A stretch of 64,000 nt of DNA from Rubrivivax sp. (GTDB lineage: Bacteria; Pseudomonadota; Gammaproteobacteria; Burkholderiales; Burkholderiaceae_C): the NCBI GenBank assembly GCA_026125665.1, contig JAHCKS010000009.1, forward strand, positions 35,778-99,777, given 5' to 3'. Positions 17,948 through 26,457 of the stretch are shown here, piece after piece. Position numbers and translations under genes: made by a program. The notes under the pieces were generated by a model. It worked only from the letters and a program-made list of their open reading frames with translations, searched no databases and was not told the DNA's origin. The first letter of the stretch is position 1; the number at the start of each line of letters is the position of its first letter.

Positions 17948-19081
17948 ATGGACTACACCACGCAGCGGCTTGGATTCAAGATTCGCAAGGCCGTGCGCTA
18001 CGTGCGCCTCTACGGCGTCAGGCGGACCCTCGTCAAGATCAAGGGCCAGTACCACATGAAGAAGCGGTACGGCTCGCTCCCGGCACTACCGTCAACCCCT
18101 CGTCCCGGCGGCCACATCGGCATCATCGGCTGCGGCAACCATGCGTTCAGCAACATTGCGGTTCATCTGCACAAGAGGCATGCCGGCGCGATGCGGGGCG
18201 CCATGGACATCGACGTTCACAAGGCGGCCTCGTTCTACGAGAACTACGGCTTGCGCTACTACACTGACGATGCGCAGGCGATCGTCGCCGACCCGGCCAT
18301 CGACCTCGTGTTCATCGCGTCGAACCATGCATCGCATGCGGAGTATGCGATCCGGTGCATCGAGGCGGGCAAACGTGTACACATCGAGAAGCCGCACGTA
18401 GTGTCCGAGGACCAGCTCGGCCGGCTGGCATCGGCCATGCGGTCGCATCCGGACTCCAAGGTGTTTCTGGGGTTCAACCGCCCGCACAGCGTCCTGTTCC
18501 GCAAGCTTCAGACGCTGCTCTCTGAGCAGCGCGGGCCGCTGATGGTCAACTGGTTTGTCGCGGGCCACGAGATCCCCGACGATCACTGGTACTTTGACGA
18601 GAGGGAAGGAGGACGGGTCCTGGGCAACCTGTGTCACTGGACCGACCTGAGCCTGCACATGGTGGGCATGAAGAATGCGTTTCCATGCACCATCGTTCCG
18701 GCCACGCCTCCCGGATCGAAGTCGGACTACGTCGTGTCGATGATGTTCGCCGACCGTTCCTGCGCTTCGATCACGTTTTCCGCGAAGGGCCACACCTTCG
18801 AAGGCGTCAGAGAGGTCCTGAACGTGCACAAGGGGGACCTGCTGGCCAACCTGACGGACTTCGAGTCCCTGACGGCCGAGATCGTGGCCAGGAAGTACCG
18901 CAAGCGCCTGTTCCATCGCGACCACGGCCAGGGACTGAACGTCCTCAACTCCGTGAGCAGCACGACCGGCGAGGATCCGGCGTACGTGGTGGCTACGGCA
19001 AAATTGTTCCTTGCGGTGAGGCAGGCGATCGACGGCGGTCGACCCGTGACCCTGACTCCCGAACAGGCCCTGACTCCGTGA
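17948..19081 (+). CDS. Gfo/Idh/MocA-family NAD(P)-dependent oxidoreductase
   Basis: A 377-residue sugar dehydrogenase-type protein with an unusual basic N-terminal extension of about 55 residues before the Rossmann motif IGIIGCGNHA. The family signature EKPH (catalytic Lys) lies near residue 150, followed by GFNRPHS; the C-terminal domain contains NLCHWTDLSLH. Family members oxidise or reduce ring hydroxyls of (nucleotide) sugars. Third codon positions are visibly less G/C-rich than in neighbours, and it follows the only sizeable gap in this gene row, so it may have been acquired separately. Confidence 0.82.
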   Translation: MDYTTQRLGFKIRKAVRYVRLYGVRRTLVKIKGQYHMKKRYGSLPALPSTPRPGGHIGIIGCGNHAFSNIAVHLHKRHAGAMRGAMDIDVHKAASFYENYGLRYYTDDAQAIVADPAIDLVFIASNHASHAEYAIRCIEAGKRVHIEKPHVVSEDQLGRLASAMRSHPDSKVFLGFNRPHSVLFRKLQTLLSEQRGPLMVNWFVAGHEIPDDHWYFDEREGGRVLGNLCHWTDLSLHMVGMKNAFPCTIVPATPPGSKSDYVVSMMFADRSCASITFSAKGHTFEGVREVLNVHKGDLLANLTDFESLTAEIVARKYRKRLFHRDHGQGLNVLNSVSSTTGEDPAYVVATAKLFLAVRQAIDGGRPVTLTPEQALTP

Positions 19082-19183
19082 AGCCGCCTCGCGTCGCCCG
19101 CACGCGGCGCGGGGCGTCGTGCTTCACGCGGGTGTCGACGGGCCGCATTGCCGATGCCGGCATGGAAGTGCGAGACTGAATCG

Positions 19184-19903
19184 ATGCAACGTACCTTGTC
19201 CACCAAGCAGGTCGAAGCCTTCCATCACGACAACTTCGTCGAGGACCAGGTGCGGCACTTCGTCCAGATGCTGCCCGCCGCCGCAGCCGGCACGCAGGTA
19301 CTCGACCTGGGCGGCGGCTGCGGCTTCTTCGCGCGCCGGCTGCAGCAGGTGGCGCAATGCCCGGTGCGCGTAGTCGACCTCGACGAGGCATCGGTGCGTG
19401 CCTGTCGCGAGGCAGGAATCGACGCAGTCCTGGGCGACGCGCTCGAGCCGGCGCTGCGCGGCAACGAGACGGTGGCGACGTTCAACCTGATCCTTCATCA
19501 CCTCGTCGCCGACAGCGAGGCCAGGACGCGGGCGCTGCAGGTGCGGGCGTTGGCGAACCTGCGCGGCCGGGTCGGGCGTCTCTTCGTCAACGAGTACATC
19601 TACGAGTCCTTCGTCGGCCATCTGTCGGGCCGGCTCATCTTCCAGATCACGAAGAGTCGGCTGCTTTCTGCGATCGGCCGCGTCGTCGCCACCGTGGTGC
19701 CCGCGTTCAGGGCCAACACGTTCGGTGTCGGCGTGCGGTTTCGCGCGCACGCGGAGTGGCGGTCCCTTTTCGAGCAGGCGGGCTACCACGTGCGCGACGC
19801 CCGCATCGGCTCGCCCGAGGTCGTGGCCTTGCCGCTTCGAGCGCTGCTGATCCGCACGATCCGGCGCGACAGCTTCCTGCTCGAGCCCGCGGAGTCTGCA
19901 TGA
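19184..19903 (+). CDS. Class I SAM-dependent methyltransferase
   Basis: A protein of about 239 residues with the SAM-binding motif LDLGGGCGFF (motif I), VVDLDE (motif II acid) and NLILHHLV (motif IV-like), then a hydrophobic C-terminal region. It probably methylates a sugar or a glycan end group. ATG 19184 (MQRTLSTKQ) was chosen because the alternative in-frame ATG 19148 adds only twelve non-conserved-looking residues; neither has a good ribosome site. Its stop overlaps the next ATG. Acceptor unknown. Confidence 0.8.
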   Translation: MQRTLSTKQVEAFHHDNFVEDQVRHFVQMLPAAAAGTQVLDLGGGCGFFARRLQQVAQCPVRVVDLDEASVRACREAGIDAVLGDALEPALRGNETVATFNLILHHLVADSEARTRALQVRALANLRGRVGRLFVNEYIYESFVGHLSGRLIFQITKSRLLSAIGRVVATVVPAFRANTFGVGVRFRAHAEWRSLFEQAGYHVRDARIGSPEVVALPLRALLIRTIRRDSFLLEPAESA

Positions 19904-22050
19904 AGCAAGTTCTGCAGCACCTGCGCCACGGCACCACCGAAGTCGCCGACATCCCCTGCCCCCGCGCCGCCCGCGGCCAGTTGCTGATCCGCACCTCGCG
20001 CACCCTCGTCTCTGCCGGCACCGAGCGCATGCTGGTCGACTTCGGCAAGGCCGGCTTCGTCGACAAGGCCCGCCAGCAGCCCGACAAGGTGCGCCAGGTG
20101 CTCGACAAGATCCGCACCGACGGCCTGGTGCCCACCCTGCAGGCCGTGCGAAACAAGCTCGACCAGCCGCTGCCGATGGGCTACTGCAACGTCGGCGAGG
20201 TCGTCGAGGTCGGCGCCGGAGTCGCCGGCTTCGCCGTGGGCGACCGCGTCGCCTCCAACGGCAGGCATGCCGAGATGGTGGCCGTGCCGGTGAACCTCTG
20301 CGCGCGCGTGCCCGATGCGGTGGATGACGACGACGCCGCGTTCACCGTGCTCGGCGCCATCGCGCTGCAGGGCATCCGCCTCGTGCAGCCCACGCTGGGC
20401 GAAGCGGTCGTCGTCACCGGCCTCGGTCTCATCGGCCTCGTCACCGTGCAGCTGCTCAGGGCCCAGGGCTGCCGCGTGCTGGGCCTGGACTTCGACGCCG
20501 ACAAGCTGGCGCTGGCCCGGCGCTTCGGCGCCGACGTCGTCGACCTGAAGAGCGGCGCCGACCCGGTGGCGGCGGCAGTGGCCTTCTCGCGCGGGCGCGG
20601 GGTGGACGCCGTGATCATCACCGCCAGCACGAAGAGCAGCGAGCCCGTGCACCAGGCGGCGCGGATGTGCCGCAAGCGCGGGCGCATCGTGCTCGTCGGC
20701 GTCACGGGGCTGGAGCTCTCGCGCGCCGACTTCTACGAGAAGGAGCTGAGCTTCCAGGTCAGCTGCTCCTACGGCCCGGGCCGCTACGACCCGGCCTACG
20801 AGGAGAAGGGCCAGGACTACCCGGTCGCTTTCGTGCGCTGGACCGAGCAGCGCAACTTCGAAGCCGTGCTGGACATGCTGGCCGAGCAGAAGCTCGACGT
20901 GGCGCCGCTCGTCTCGCACCGCTTCGGTATCGACGAGGCGGCGCGCGCCTACGAGGTGGTCGCGGGCAGCGAACCCTCGCTCGGCATCCTGCTGCAGTAC
21001 CCGCCGGCCGCGCCTGTCGGTTCGGGCCGCGACTCACGCGCCGCGCGCACGGTGGCCGTGTCGGCCGCCCCCGGTGCACGTGCAACAGGTGCGCGGGACG
21101 TGCGGCCCGCAACGGCCGGCCGCATCAGCGTCATCGGCGCCGGTAACTACGCCGGCGCGGTGCTCGTGCCAGCCTTCAAGGCCGCCGGGGCTCAACTCGT
21201 GCGTGTCGCCTCCGCCGGCGGCGTGAGCAGCCTGCACGTGGCGCGCAAGTTCGGGTTCGCCGAGGCCACGACCGATGTCGACGCGCTCCTCGCCGATGCC
21301 GCCTGCGACGCCGTCGTCGTGAGCACGCGACACGACACGCACGCCGACTACGTGGTGCGCGCACTGGCCGCGGGCAAGCACGTCTTCGTGGAGAAGCCGC
21401 TGGCGCTGTCCACGGCCGAACTCGATCGCATCGAGGCCGCCGCGCACGCCGCGCCGGGGCGCATCGTCATGGTCGGCTTCAATCGCCGCTTCGCCCCGCA
21501 GGTCGTGCGCCTGCGCGAGCTGCTCGGCGCCGCGCCCGGCCCGAAGAGCTTCGTGATGACGGTCAACGCGGGCGCCATCCCGCGCGAGCACTGGACGCAG
21601 GACCCCGCGGTCGGCGGCGGCCGCCTGCTCGGCGAAGGCTGTCATTTCGTCGACCTGCTGCGCTTCCTGGCCGGCGCCCCGGTCGAGTCGCACACCGCCG
21701 TACGCATGGCGGCTGCAACGCCGGACACCGCCACCGTGACGCTGTGCTTCGCCGAGGGTTCGATCGGCACGATCCACTACTTCGCCAACGGCTCGAAGGC
21801 CTTCCCGAAGGAGCGGCTGGAGGTCTTTGCGGCCGGCCGCGTGCTGCAGTTGGACAACTTCCGGCGGCTCGCCGGCTTCGGCTGGCCGGGCTTCGCGAAA
21901 ATGAACCTTTGGCGGCAGGACAAGGGCCAGGCCGCCTGCGCGGCGGCGTTCGTGCAGGCCGTGCGCACCGCGGGGCCTTCGCCCATCCCGCTGCCCGAGC
22001 TGCTGGAGGTCGGGCGCCTCAGCATCGCCATCGAGGAAGGCTTGCGATGA
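19900..22050 (+). CDS. Two-domain oxidoreductase: zinc-type (MDR) dehydrogenase fused to Gfo/Idh/MocA
   Basis: A 716-residue fusion. Residues 1 to about 375 form a medium-chain dehydrogenase (TLVSAGTERM, GVAGFAVGDRV, VTGLGLIG for the cofactor). After a low-complexity linker, residues from about 408 form a Gfo/Idh/MocA domain (ISVIGAGNYA, FVEKPLAL, GFNRRFAP). This fused architecture recurs in bacterial exopolysaccharide loci beside 2-epimerase and heparinase-like genes, as here. The reaction has not been assigned to my knowledge; it may be oxidation followed by reduction at a sugar carbon. Both ends overlap neighbouring genes by four bases. Confidence 0.88.
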   Translation: MKQVLQHLRHGTTEVADIPCPRAARGQLLIRTSRTLVSAGTERMLVDFGKAGFVDKARQQPDKVRQVLDKIRTDGLVPTLQAVRNKLDQPLPMGYCNVGEVVEVGAGVAGFAVGDRVASNGRHAEMVAVPVNLCARVPDAVDDDDAAFTVLGAIALQGIRLVQPTLGEAVVVTGLGLIGLVTVQLLRAQGCRVLGLDFDADKLALARRFGADVVDLKSGADPVAAAVAFSRGRGVDAVIITASTKSSEPVHQAARMCRKRGRIVLVGVTGLELSRADFYEKELSFQVSCSYGPGRYDPAYEEKGQDYPVAFVRWTEQRNFEAVLDMLAEQKLDVAPLVSHRFGIDEAARAYEVVAGSEPSLGILLQYPPAAPVGSGRDSRAARTVAVSAAPGARATGARDVRPATAGRISVIGAGNYAGAVLVPAFKAAGAQLVRVASAGGVSSLHVARKFGFAEATTDVDALLADAACDAVVVSTRHDTHADYVVRALAAGKHVFVEKPLALSTAELDRIEAAAHAAPGRIVMVGFNRRFAPQVVRLRELLGAAPGPKSFVMTVNAGAIPREHWTQDPAVGGGRLLGEGCHFVDLLRFLAGAPVESHTAVRMAAATPDTATVTLCFAEGSIGTIHYFANGSKAFPKERLEVFAAGRVLQLDNFRRLAGFGWPGFAKMNLWRQDKGQAACAAAFVQAVRTAGPSPIPLPELLEVGRLSIAIEEGLR

Positions 22051-23162
22051 ATGCTCCGAAGACCGCGCTCGTCGACGTCATCGCCGGCGCGCGGCCGAAC
22101 TTCATGAAGATCGCGCCGATCCTGCGCGCCATCCGTGCGCGGCAAGGCGAGCACGGCAGCGGCCTGCGCTACCGCCTCGTGCACACCGGCCAGCACTACG
22201 ACGCGCGCATGTCGGGCGACTTCTTTACGCAGCTCGGCATTCCCGAGCCGGACGTCAACCTCGAGGTCGGCTCGGGCACGCAGGCCGAGCAGACGGCCGG
22301 CATCATGACGCGCTACGAGCGGCTGCTGCTCGACGCACGCAGCGACCTGTGCCTCGTGGTGGGCGACGTCACCTCGACGATGGCCTGCGCCATCGCGGCG
22401 CAGAAGCTGAAGGTGCCGGTGGCGCATGTCGAGGCCGGTATCCGTTCGGGCGACTGGAGCATGCCCGAGGAGATCAACCGCCTCGTCACCGACTCGATCA
22501 CGAACTGGTTCTTCACGACGAGCGAAGTCGCCAACCGCAACCTTCGCGCGGCCGGGGCACGCGACGCGCAGATCTTCTTCGTCGGCAACACGATGATCGA
22601 CACGCTGCTCGCGAACCTCGAACGGCTGCGCCCGCCGCCGTTCTGGGCCGAAGCGCAGCTGCAGCCCGGCGGCTACTTCGTGATGACGCTGCACCGGCCG
22701 GCCAACGTCGACGACCCTGCGGGCTTCGCGCGCCTGATCGAAGCCGTGGGCCGCGCCACACGCGGGCTGCCGGTGGTGTTCCCCGTGCACCCGCGCACCG
22801 CGAAGACGCTGGCCAACCTGCCGAACCGGCCGGCCGCGCTGCTGACGGTGGAGCCGCAGCCGTACCTCGAGTTCAACCACCTCGTGCGCCACGCCAAGGG
22901 CGTGATCACCGACAGCGGCGGCGTCACCGAGGAGACCACGGTGCTCGGCATCCCCTGCGTGACCTTGCGCAACACGACCGAGCGCCCGGAGACCGTGACC
23001 GTGGGCACCAACGAGCTGATCGGCACCGACCCCGCGGCGCTCGAGCCGGCGCTGGCGAAGCTCTTCGCCGGGGAGTGGAAGAAGGGTGGCATTCCCGAGC
23101 TCTGGGACGGCCGCACGGGCGAGCGCATCGCCGAGGCGCTAGACAGTCTGCTCCTCGGCTGA
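22047..23162 (+). CDS. wecB: UDP-N-acetylglucosamine 2-epimerase (non-hydrolysing), WecB/WbpI family
   Basis: A 371-residue enzyme that interconverts C-2 epimers of UDP-N-acetyl hexosamines. Motifs are AGARPNFMK at the N-terminus, VHTGQHYD, VVGDVTSTMA, VAHVEAGIRSGD, MPEEINR, VTLHRP-like MTLHRPANV and ITDSGGVTEET. ATG 22047 overlaps the previous stop. Given WbpB/D/E homologues at 39408-42241 it could act as WbpI on UDP-diacetamido-glucuronate; equally it may make UDP-ManNAc. Sequence alone does not decide. Confidence 0.92.
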   Translation: MNAPKTALVDVIAGARPNFMKIAPILRAIRARQGEHGSGLRYRLVHTGQHYDARMSGDFFTQLGIPEPDVNLEVGSGTQAEQTAGIMTRYERLLLDARSDLCLVVGDVTSTMACAIAAQKLKVPVAHVEAGIRSGDWSMPEEINRLVTDSITNWFFTTSEVANRNLRAAGARDAQIFFVGNTMIDTLLANLERLRPPPFWAEAQLQPGGYFVMTLHRPANVDDPAGFARLIEAVGRATRGLPVVFPVHPRTAKTLANLPNRPAALLTVEPQPYLEFNHLVRHAKGVITDSGGVTEETTVLGIPCVTLRNTTERPETVTVGTNELIGTDPAALEPALAKLFAGEWKKGGIPELWDGRTGERIAEALDSLLLG

Positions 23163-23227
23163 GGCCGCGCGGGCCTCCAGGCTGGGAAGTCGCCCGCCCG
23201 CGGTCCCACTAGGACTTCTTGTCACGG

Positions 23228-24901
23228 ATGCAGGTCGGTCGCTTCTGGCGCACCATTCGCTGGCTGAAGCCGGCGCAGGTCATCGGCCGTGCGCGCTTCA
23301 AGCTCCACCGGCCCCGGCCCGACCTGCGCCCGCCGCCGCCGGCGCTCGAGCTTCCCGCTGCGGCGCGTGCCGGCGCCTGGGCGGCACCACCGCGCCGCGA
23401 ACGCAGCCTCTTGTCGCCGACGCGCCTGCGCTTCCTCGGCGTCGAACACGACCTGGAAGAGGTCGGCTGGGACGACGAGACGCTACCCTTGCTGTGGCGC
23501 TACAACCAGCACTACTTCGACGACCTCAACGCCGAGGGCGCAGAAGGGCGCCGCGAGTGGCATCGGGCGCTCGTGGCGCGCTGGATCACCGAGAACCCGC
23601 CCGGCCGAGGCACCGCGTGGGCACCGTACCCGGTGAGCCTGCGCATCGTGAACTGGATCAAGTGGTTCTGCGCCGGCCAGCCGCCGGCCGGGCCCTGGCT
23701 GGCGAGCCTGGCCGTGCAGGCCCGCTGGCTGACGCGGACACTCGAGTGGCACCTGCTCGGCAACCACCTCTTCATCAATGCCAAGGCGCTCGTCTTCGCC
23801 GGCCTGTGCTTCCAGGGCGAGGAGGCCGGCGCCTGGCTCACCACTGGCCTGCGCATCCTCGAGCGCGAGCTGCCCCGGCAGATCCTGGCCGACGGCGCGC
23901 AGTTCGAACGCTCGCCGATGTACCACGCCCTGGCGCTGGAGGACCTGCTCGACCTGCTGAACATCGTCGAGGCCCTGGCGCCCGCGGCCTCCCCGGTGCG
24001 GCGGATCGGACCCGACCTGCGGCAGCGGGCGAGCGCGATGCTGCACTGGCTGCGCTGCCTTCGTCACCCGGGCGGGGCGCTGGCCCGCTTTAACGACACG
24101 GCCGAGGGCATCGCACCGCCGATCGACGCCATCGAGGCGTACGCAGCCGGCCTGGGTGTCACCGCGCCGCCGCCCCTCGGTGAAGGTGTGCAGGTGCTGC
24201 GGCCCAGCGGATATGTGCGCGCCGTGCGCGGCCCGCTGGTGCTGTTGATCGACGTTGCGCCGATCGGCCCGGACTACCAGCCGGGTCATGCACACGCCGA
24301 CACGCTGTCGTTCGAACTGTCGCTCGGAGACCGGGAGCTCGTCGTCAACCGGGGCACCTCGGTGTACGGCGACGGCGCGCGCCGCCAGCTCGAGCGCAGC
24401 ACCGCGGCGCACAGCACGGTGCAGATCGGCACGCACGACTCGTCGGAGGTGTGGGCCGGGTTCCGCGTGGGTCGGCGCGCGCGGCCGCTGGACGTCGCCG
24501 TCGATGGGTGGCGGGTCCATGGCGCGCACGACGGCTACGCGCATCTGACGGGCCGACCGGTGCACCGGCGCGAGTGGCTGCTCGACGGCGAGGCGCTGCT
24601 CGTTCGCGATCGCGTCGCGCCGACACCCGGCCAGCCCTGCATCGCCCGCTACCATCTCGCGCCCGGCCTCAGCTGCGAGCCCCGCGGACGCGCCGAGTGG
24701 CTGGTCCACCGGGATGGCGAGGCGCTGGCCACGGCCAAGGTACTCCACGGCAGCGGCGCGCTCGAACCATGGCAACATGCGCGCCGCTTCGGCGAGCTCG
24801 TCCCCGCGCAGACACTCGCCGTTCGACTCGACGATGGGGCAGCCGACGTGCTCTGGACCCCGGTGCCGGGGCCACCACTACATGCTGGGAGTGACGCATG
24901 A
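23228..24901 (+). CDS. Heparinase II/III-family protein
   Basis: A protein of about 557 residues with an N-terminal alpha-toroid domain (RYNQHYFDDLNA, WAPYPVSLRIVNWIKWF, HLLGNHLFINAKAL, ERSPMYHA) and a C-terminal beta-sandwich from about residue 340 (HAHADTLSFELS, NRGTSVYGDG, STAAHSTVQIG). Family members cleave uronate-containing polysaccharides; cluster-encoded homologues lack a clear exporter signal and may act as epimerases or lyases. ATG 23228 was preferred over TTG 23219, although AGGA at 23211-23214 would also suit the TTG. The stop overlaps the next ATG. Confidence 0.85.
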   Translation: MQVGRFWRTIRWLKPAQVIGRARFKLHRPRPDLRPPPPALELPAAARAGAWAAPPRRERSLLSPTRLRFLGVEHDLEEVGWDDETLPLLWRYNQHYFDDLNAEGAEGRREWHRALVARWITENPPGRGTAWAPYPVSLRIVNWIKWFCAGQPPAGPWLASLAVQARWLTRTLEWHLLGNHLFINAKALVFAGLCFQGEEAGAWLTTGLRILERELPRQILADGAQFERSPMYHALALEDLLDLLNIVEALAPAASPVRRIGPDLRQRASAMLHWLRCLRHPGGALARFNDTAEGIAPPIDAIEAYAAGLGVTAPPPLGEGVQVLRPSGYVRAVRGPLVLLIDVAPIGPDYQPGHAHADTLSFELSLGDRELVVNRGTSVYGDGARRQLERSTAAHSTVQIGTHDSSEVWAGFRVGRRARPLDVAVDGWRVHGAHDGYAHLTGRPVHRREWLLDGEALLVRDRVAPTPGQPCIARYHLAPGLSCEPRGRAEWLVHRDGEALATAKVLHGSGALEPWQHARRFGELVPAQTLAVRLDDGAADVLWTPVPGPPLHAGSDA

Positions 24902-26295
24902 CACGAATCGGCCCCACGCGACGAGCAGTGCTGCTGGCGGGTGCCGCGATGGCAGCTTGCGGCGGGGGCGGCGACGACGACACGCCCGATGTGCGCTCGG
25001 TCGTCGTCAACGATCACGGGCCGATCTTCCGCAGCCTGACGATCGAACTCACCGGGCCGGCGGACGTCGAGGTGGAGTACGGGACGACCTCCGGGGAGCG
25101 ACTGCGCATACAGACCTCGGCGCCCGCGCAGTCGCGCCACGACATTCCGCTGCCGCGACTGCGCGCGCAGAGCACGTACTCCTACCGCCTGCGCATCCGC
25201 CCCAGAGCGCGCCAGCCATGGAGTGCCGTGGTCGGCGAGTTCACGACGGCCGCCCTGCCCGCGGACCTGGCGGCTCTCACCTTCGTGCGCACGGGAACCC
25301 TGTCGACGCCGCTTCTCTTCCTCTCGGTCCGCTCGGCGTTCACCGGCGGCGTCATCGTCGACCGCGAGGGCCAGATCGTCTGGTACGGGCGGTCGAACGG
25401 CGCACCGCAAGGCGCGTTCGGGCGCGCCAACGGCCACTGGGTGATGGTGAACGGCCCAGGCGGCCTCGAGGAGTTCGACATCCACGGCCGCGTGGCGGCA
25501 TCGCTGGCCCACACCGACCTCGCCGCGCAGAGCGGCATCATCCACCACGGGCTTGCCGAGACGCACGACGGCAAGATCCTGCTGCTGGCGTTCGATCCCC
25601 GCACGATCAACGGTCTGACGCGATACGGCGAGAACCTGTGGTTGTGGAGCGGCGACTCGACGCCGCCCGTCAAGGTCTGGAGTGCCTTCGACCACCTCGA
25701 CCCCGCCGTCTACTTCGGCCCGCGCTCGGTCCCGACCGACTGGTTCCACGCCAACCACGTCTCGATCGGGCCGCAGGGCGATGTCTACGTCTCGTTCCAC
25801 TTCCTCGACAAGGTCATCTCGATCGCCCCGGACTTCGGCTCCATCCGATGGCAGCTGGGCGGGCTGAACAGCACTTTCGCGCTCGACGCGGACCAGGTCT
25901 TCTCCGGCCAGCACTCCGCACGCGAAGTCGGACCGAACCGCGTTCTGCTGTTCGACAACGGGTTTGCGCGCGCCGACGCCTCGCGCTGGTCGCGCCTGAT
26001 CGAGTTCGAGGTGAATGTCGCCATGGGACGAGCCCGCATTGCCTGGCAGTACCGGCCCGAACCGGACATCTGGGCATCGATCATCAGTTCGGTCCGGCGC
26101 CTGGCCAACGGCAACACGCTCGGCACGTTCGGCACCCCGGCCGGCCTGCAGGGATCGACCGGACCGATCAGCGTGCACGAGGTTTCACCCGCGGGTCAGC
26201 TGCTCGCCCGCATCGACATCAGCGGACCCGGCGTGACTTCGGTGTTCCAGGGTGATGCCGTCGCGTCGATCGGCGGTGAGTCCGCGGTCGCGTAG
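24898..26295 (+). CDS. Arylsulfotransferase (ASST)-like lipoprotein
   Basis: A 465-residue protein with an N-terminal signal (TRRAVLLAGAAMAAC) whose Cys20 could be lipidated. A beta-domain follows, then a six-bladed propeller typical of ASST. Likely active-site elements are WFHANHVSIG, QHSAREV, LFDNG and HHGLAETHDG; family members transfer sulfate between phenols through a histidine. Located in a glycan cluster and translationally coupled to the heparinase-like gene, it may modify the polymer in the periplasm, though some ASST-fold proteins have lost sulfotransfer. The family call is firm, the activity is not. Confidence 0.75.
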   Translation: MTRIGPTRRAVLLAGAAMAACGGGGDDDTPDVRSVVVNDHGPIFRSLTIELTGPADVEVEYGTTSGERLRIQTSAPAQSRHDIPLPRLRAQSTYSYRLRIRPRARQPWSAVVGEFTTAALPADLAALTFVRTGTLSTPLLFLSVRSAFTGGVIVDREGQIVWYGRSNGAPQGAFGRANGHWVMVNGPGGLEEFDIHGRVAASLAHTDLAAQSGIIHHGLAETHDGKILLLAFDPRTINGLTRYGENLWLWSGDSTPPVKVWSAFDHLDPAVYFGPRSVPTDWFHANHVSIGPQGDVYVSFHFLDKVISIAPDFGSIRWQLGGLNSTFALDADQVFSGQHSAREVGPNRVLLFDNGFARADASRWSRLIEFEVNVAMGRARIAWQYRPEPDIWASIISSVRRLANGNTLGTFGTPAGLQGSTGPISVHEVSPAGQLLARIDISGPGVTSVFQGDAVASIGGESAVA

Positions 26296-26457
26296 CGGCG
26301 GCCGGTTGCCTTGCCGGTGGCGCGTTGCGCGCCGCGGCATCGATGTGACCGGCGGCCCCGCGCGCGACGCGGCCGCAGGCAACGCCCGCCGCGCCGGACG
26401 CCCGCCCGTGAGTCGCCCGTGCGTTCCGACACTCGAGACTCTGCCGCGGCGCCACCG

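Noticed and set aside
22051-22053. ATG at 22051 as epimerase start
   Set aside because: It is in another frame; ATG 22047 gives the family N-terminus and overlaps the upstream stop.
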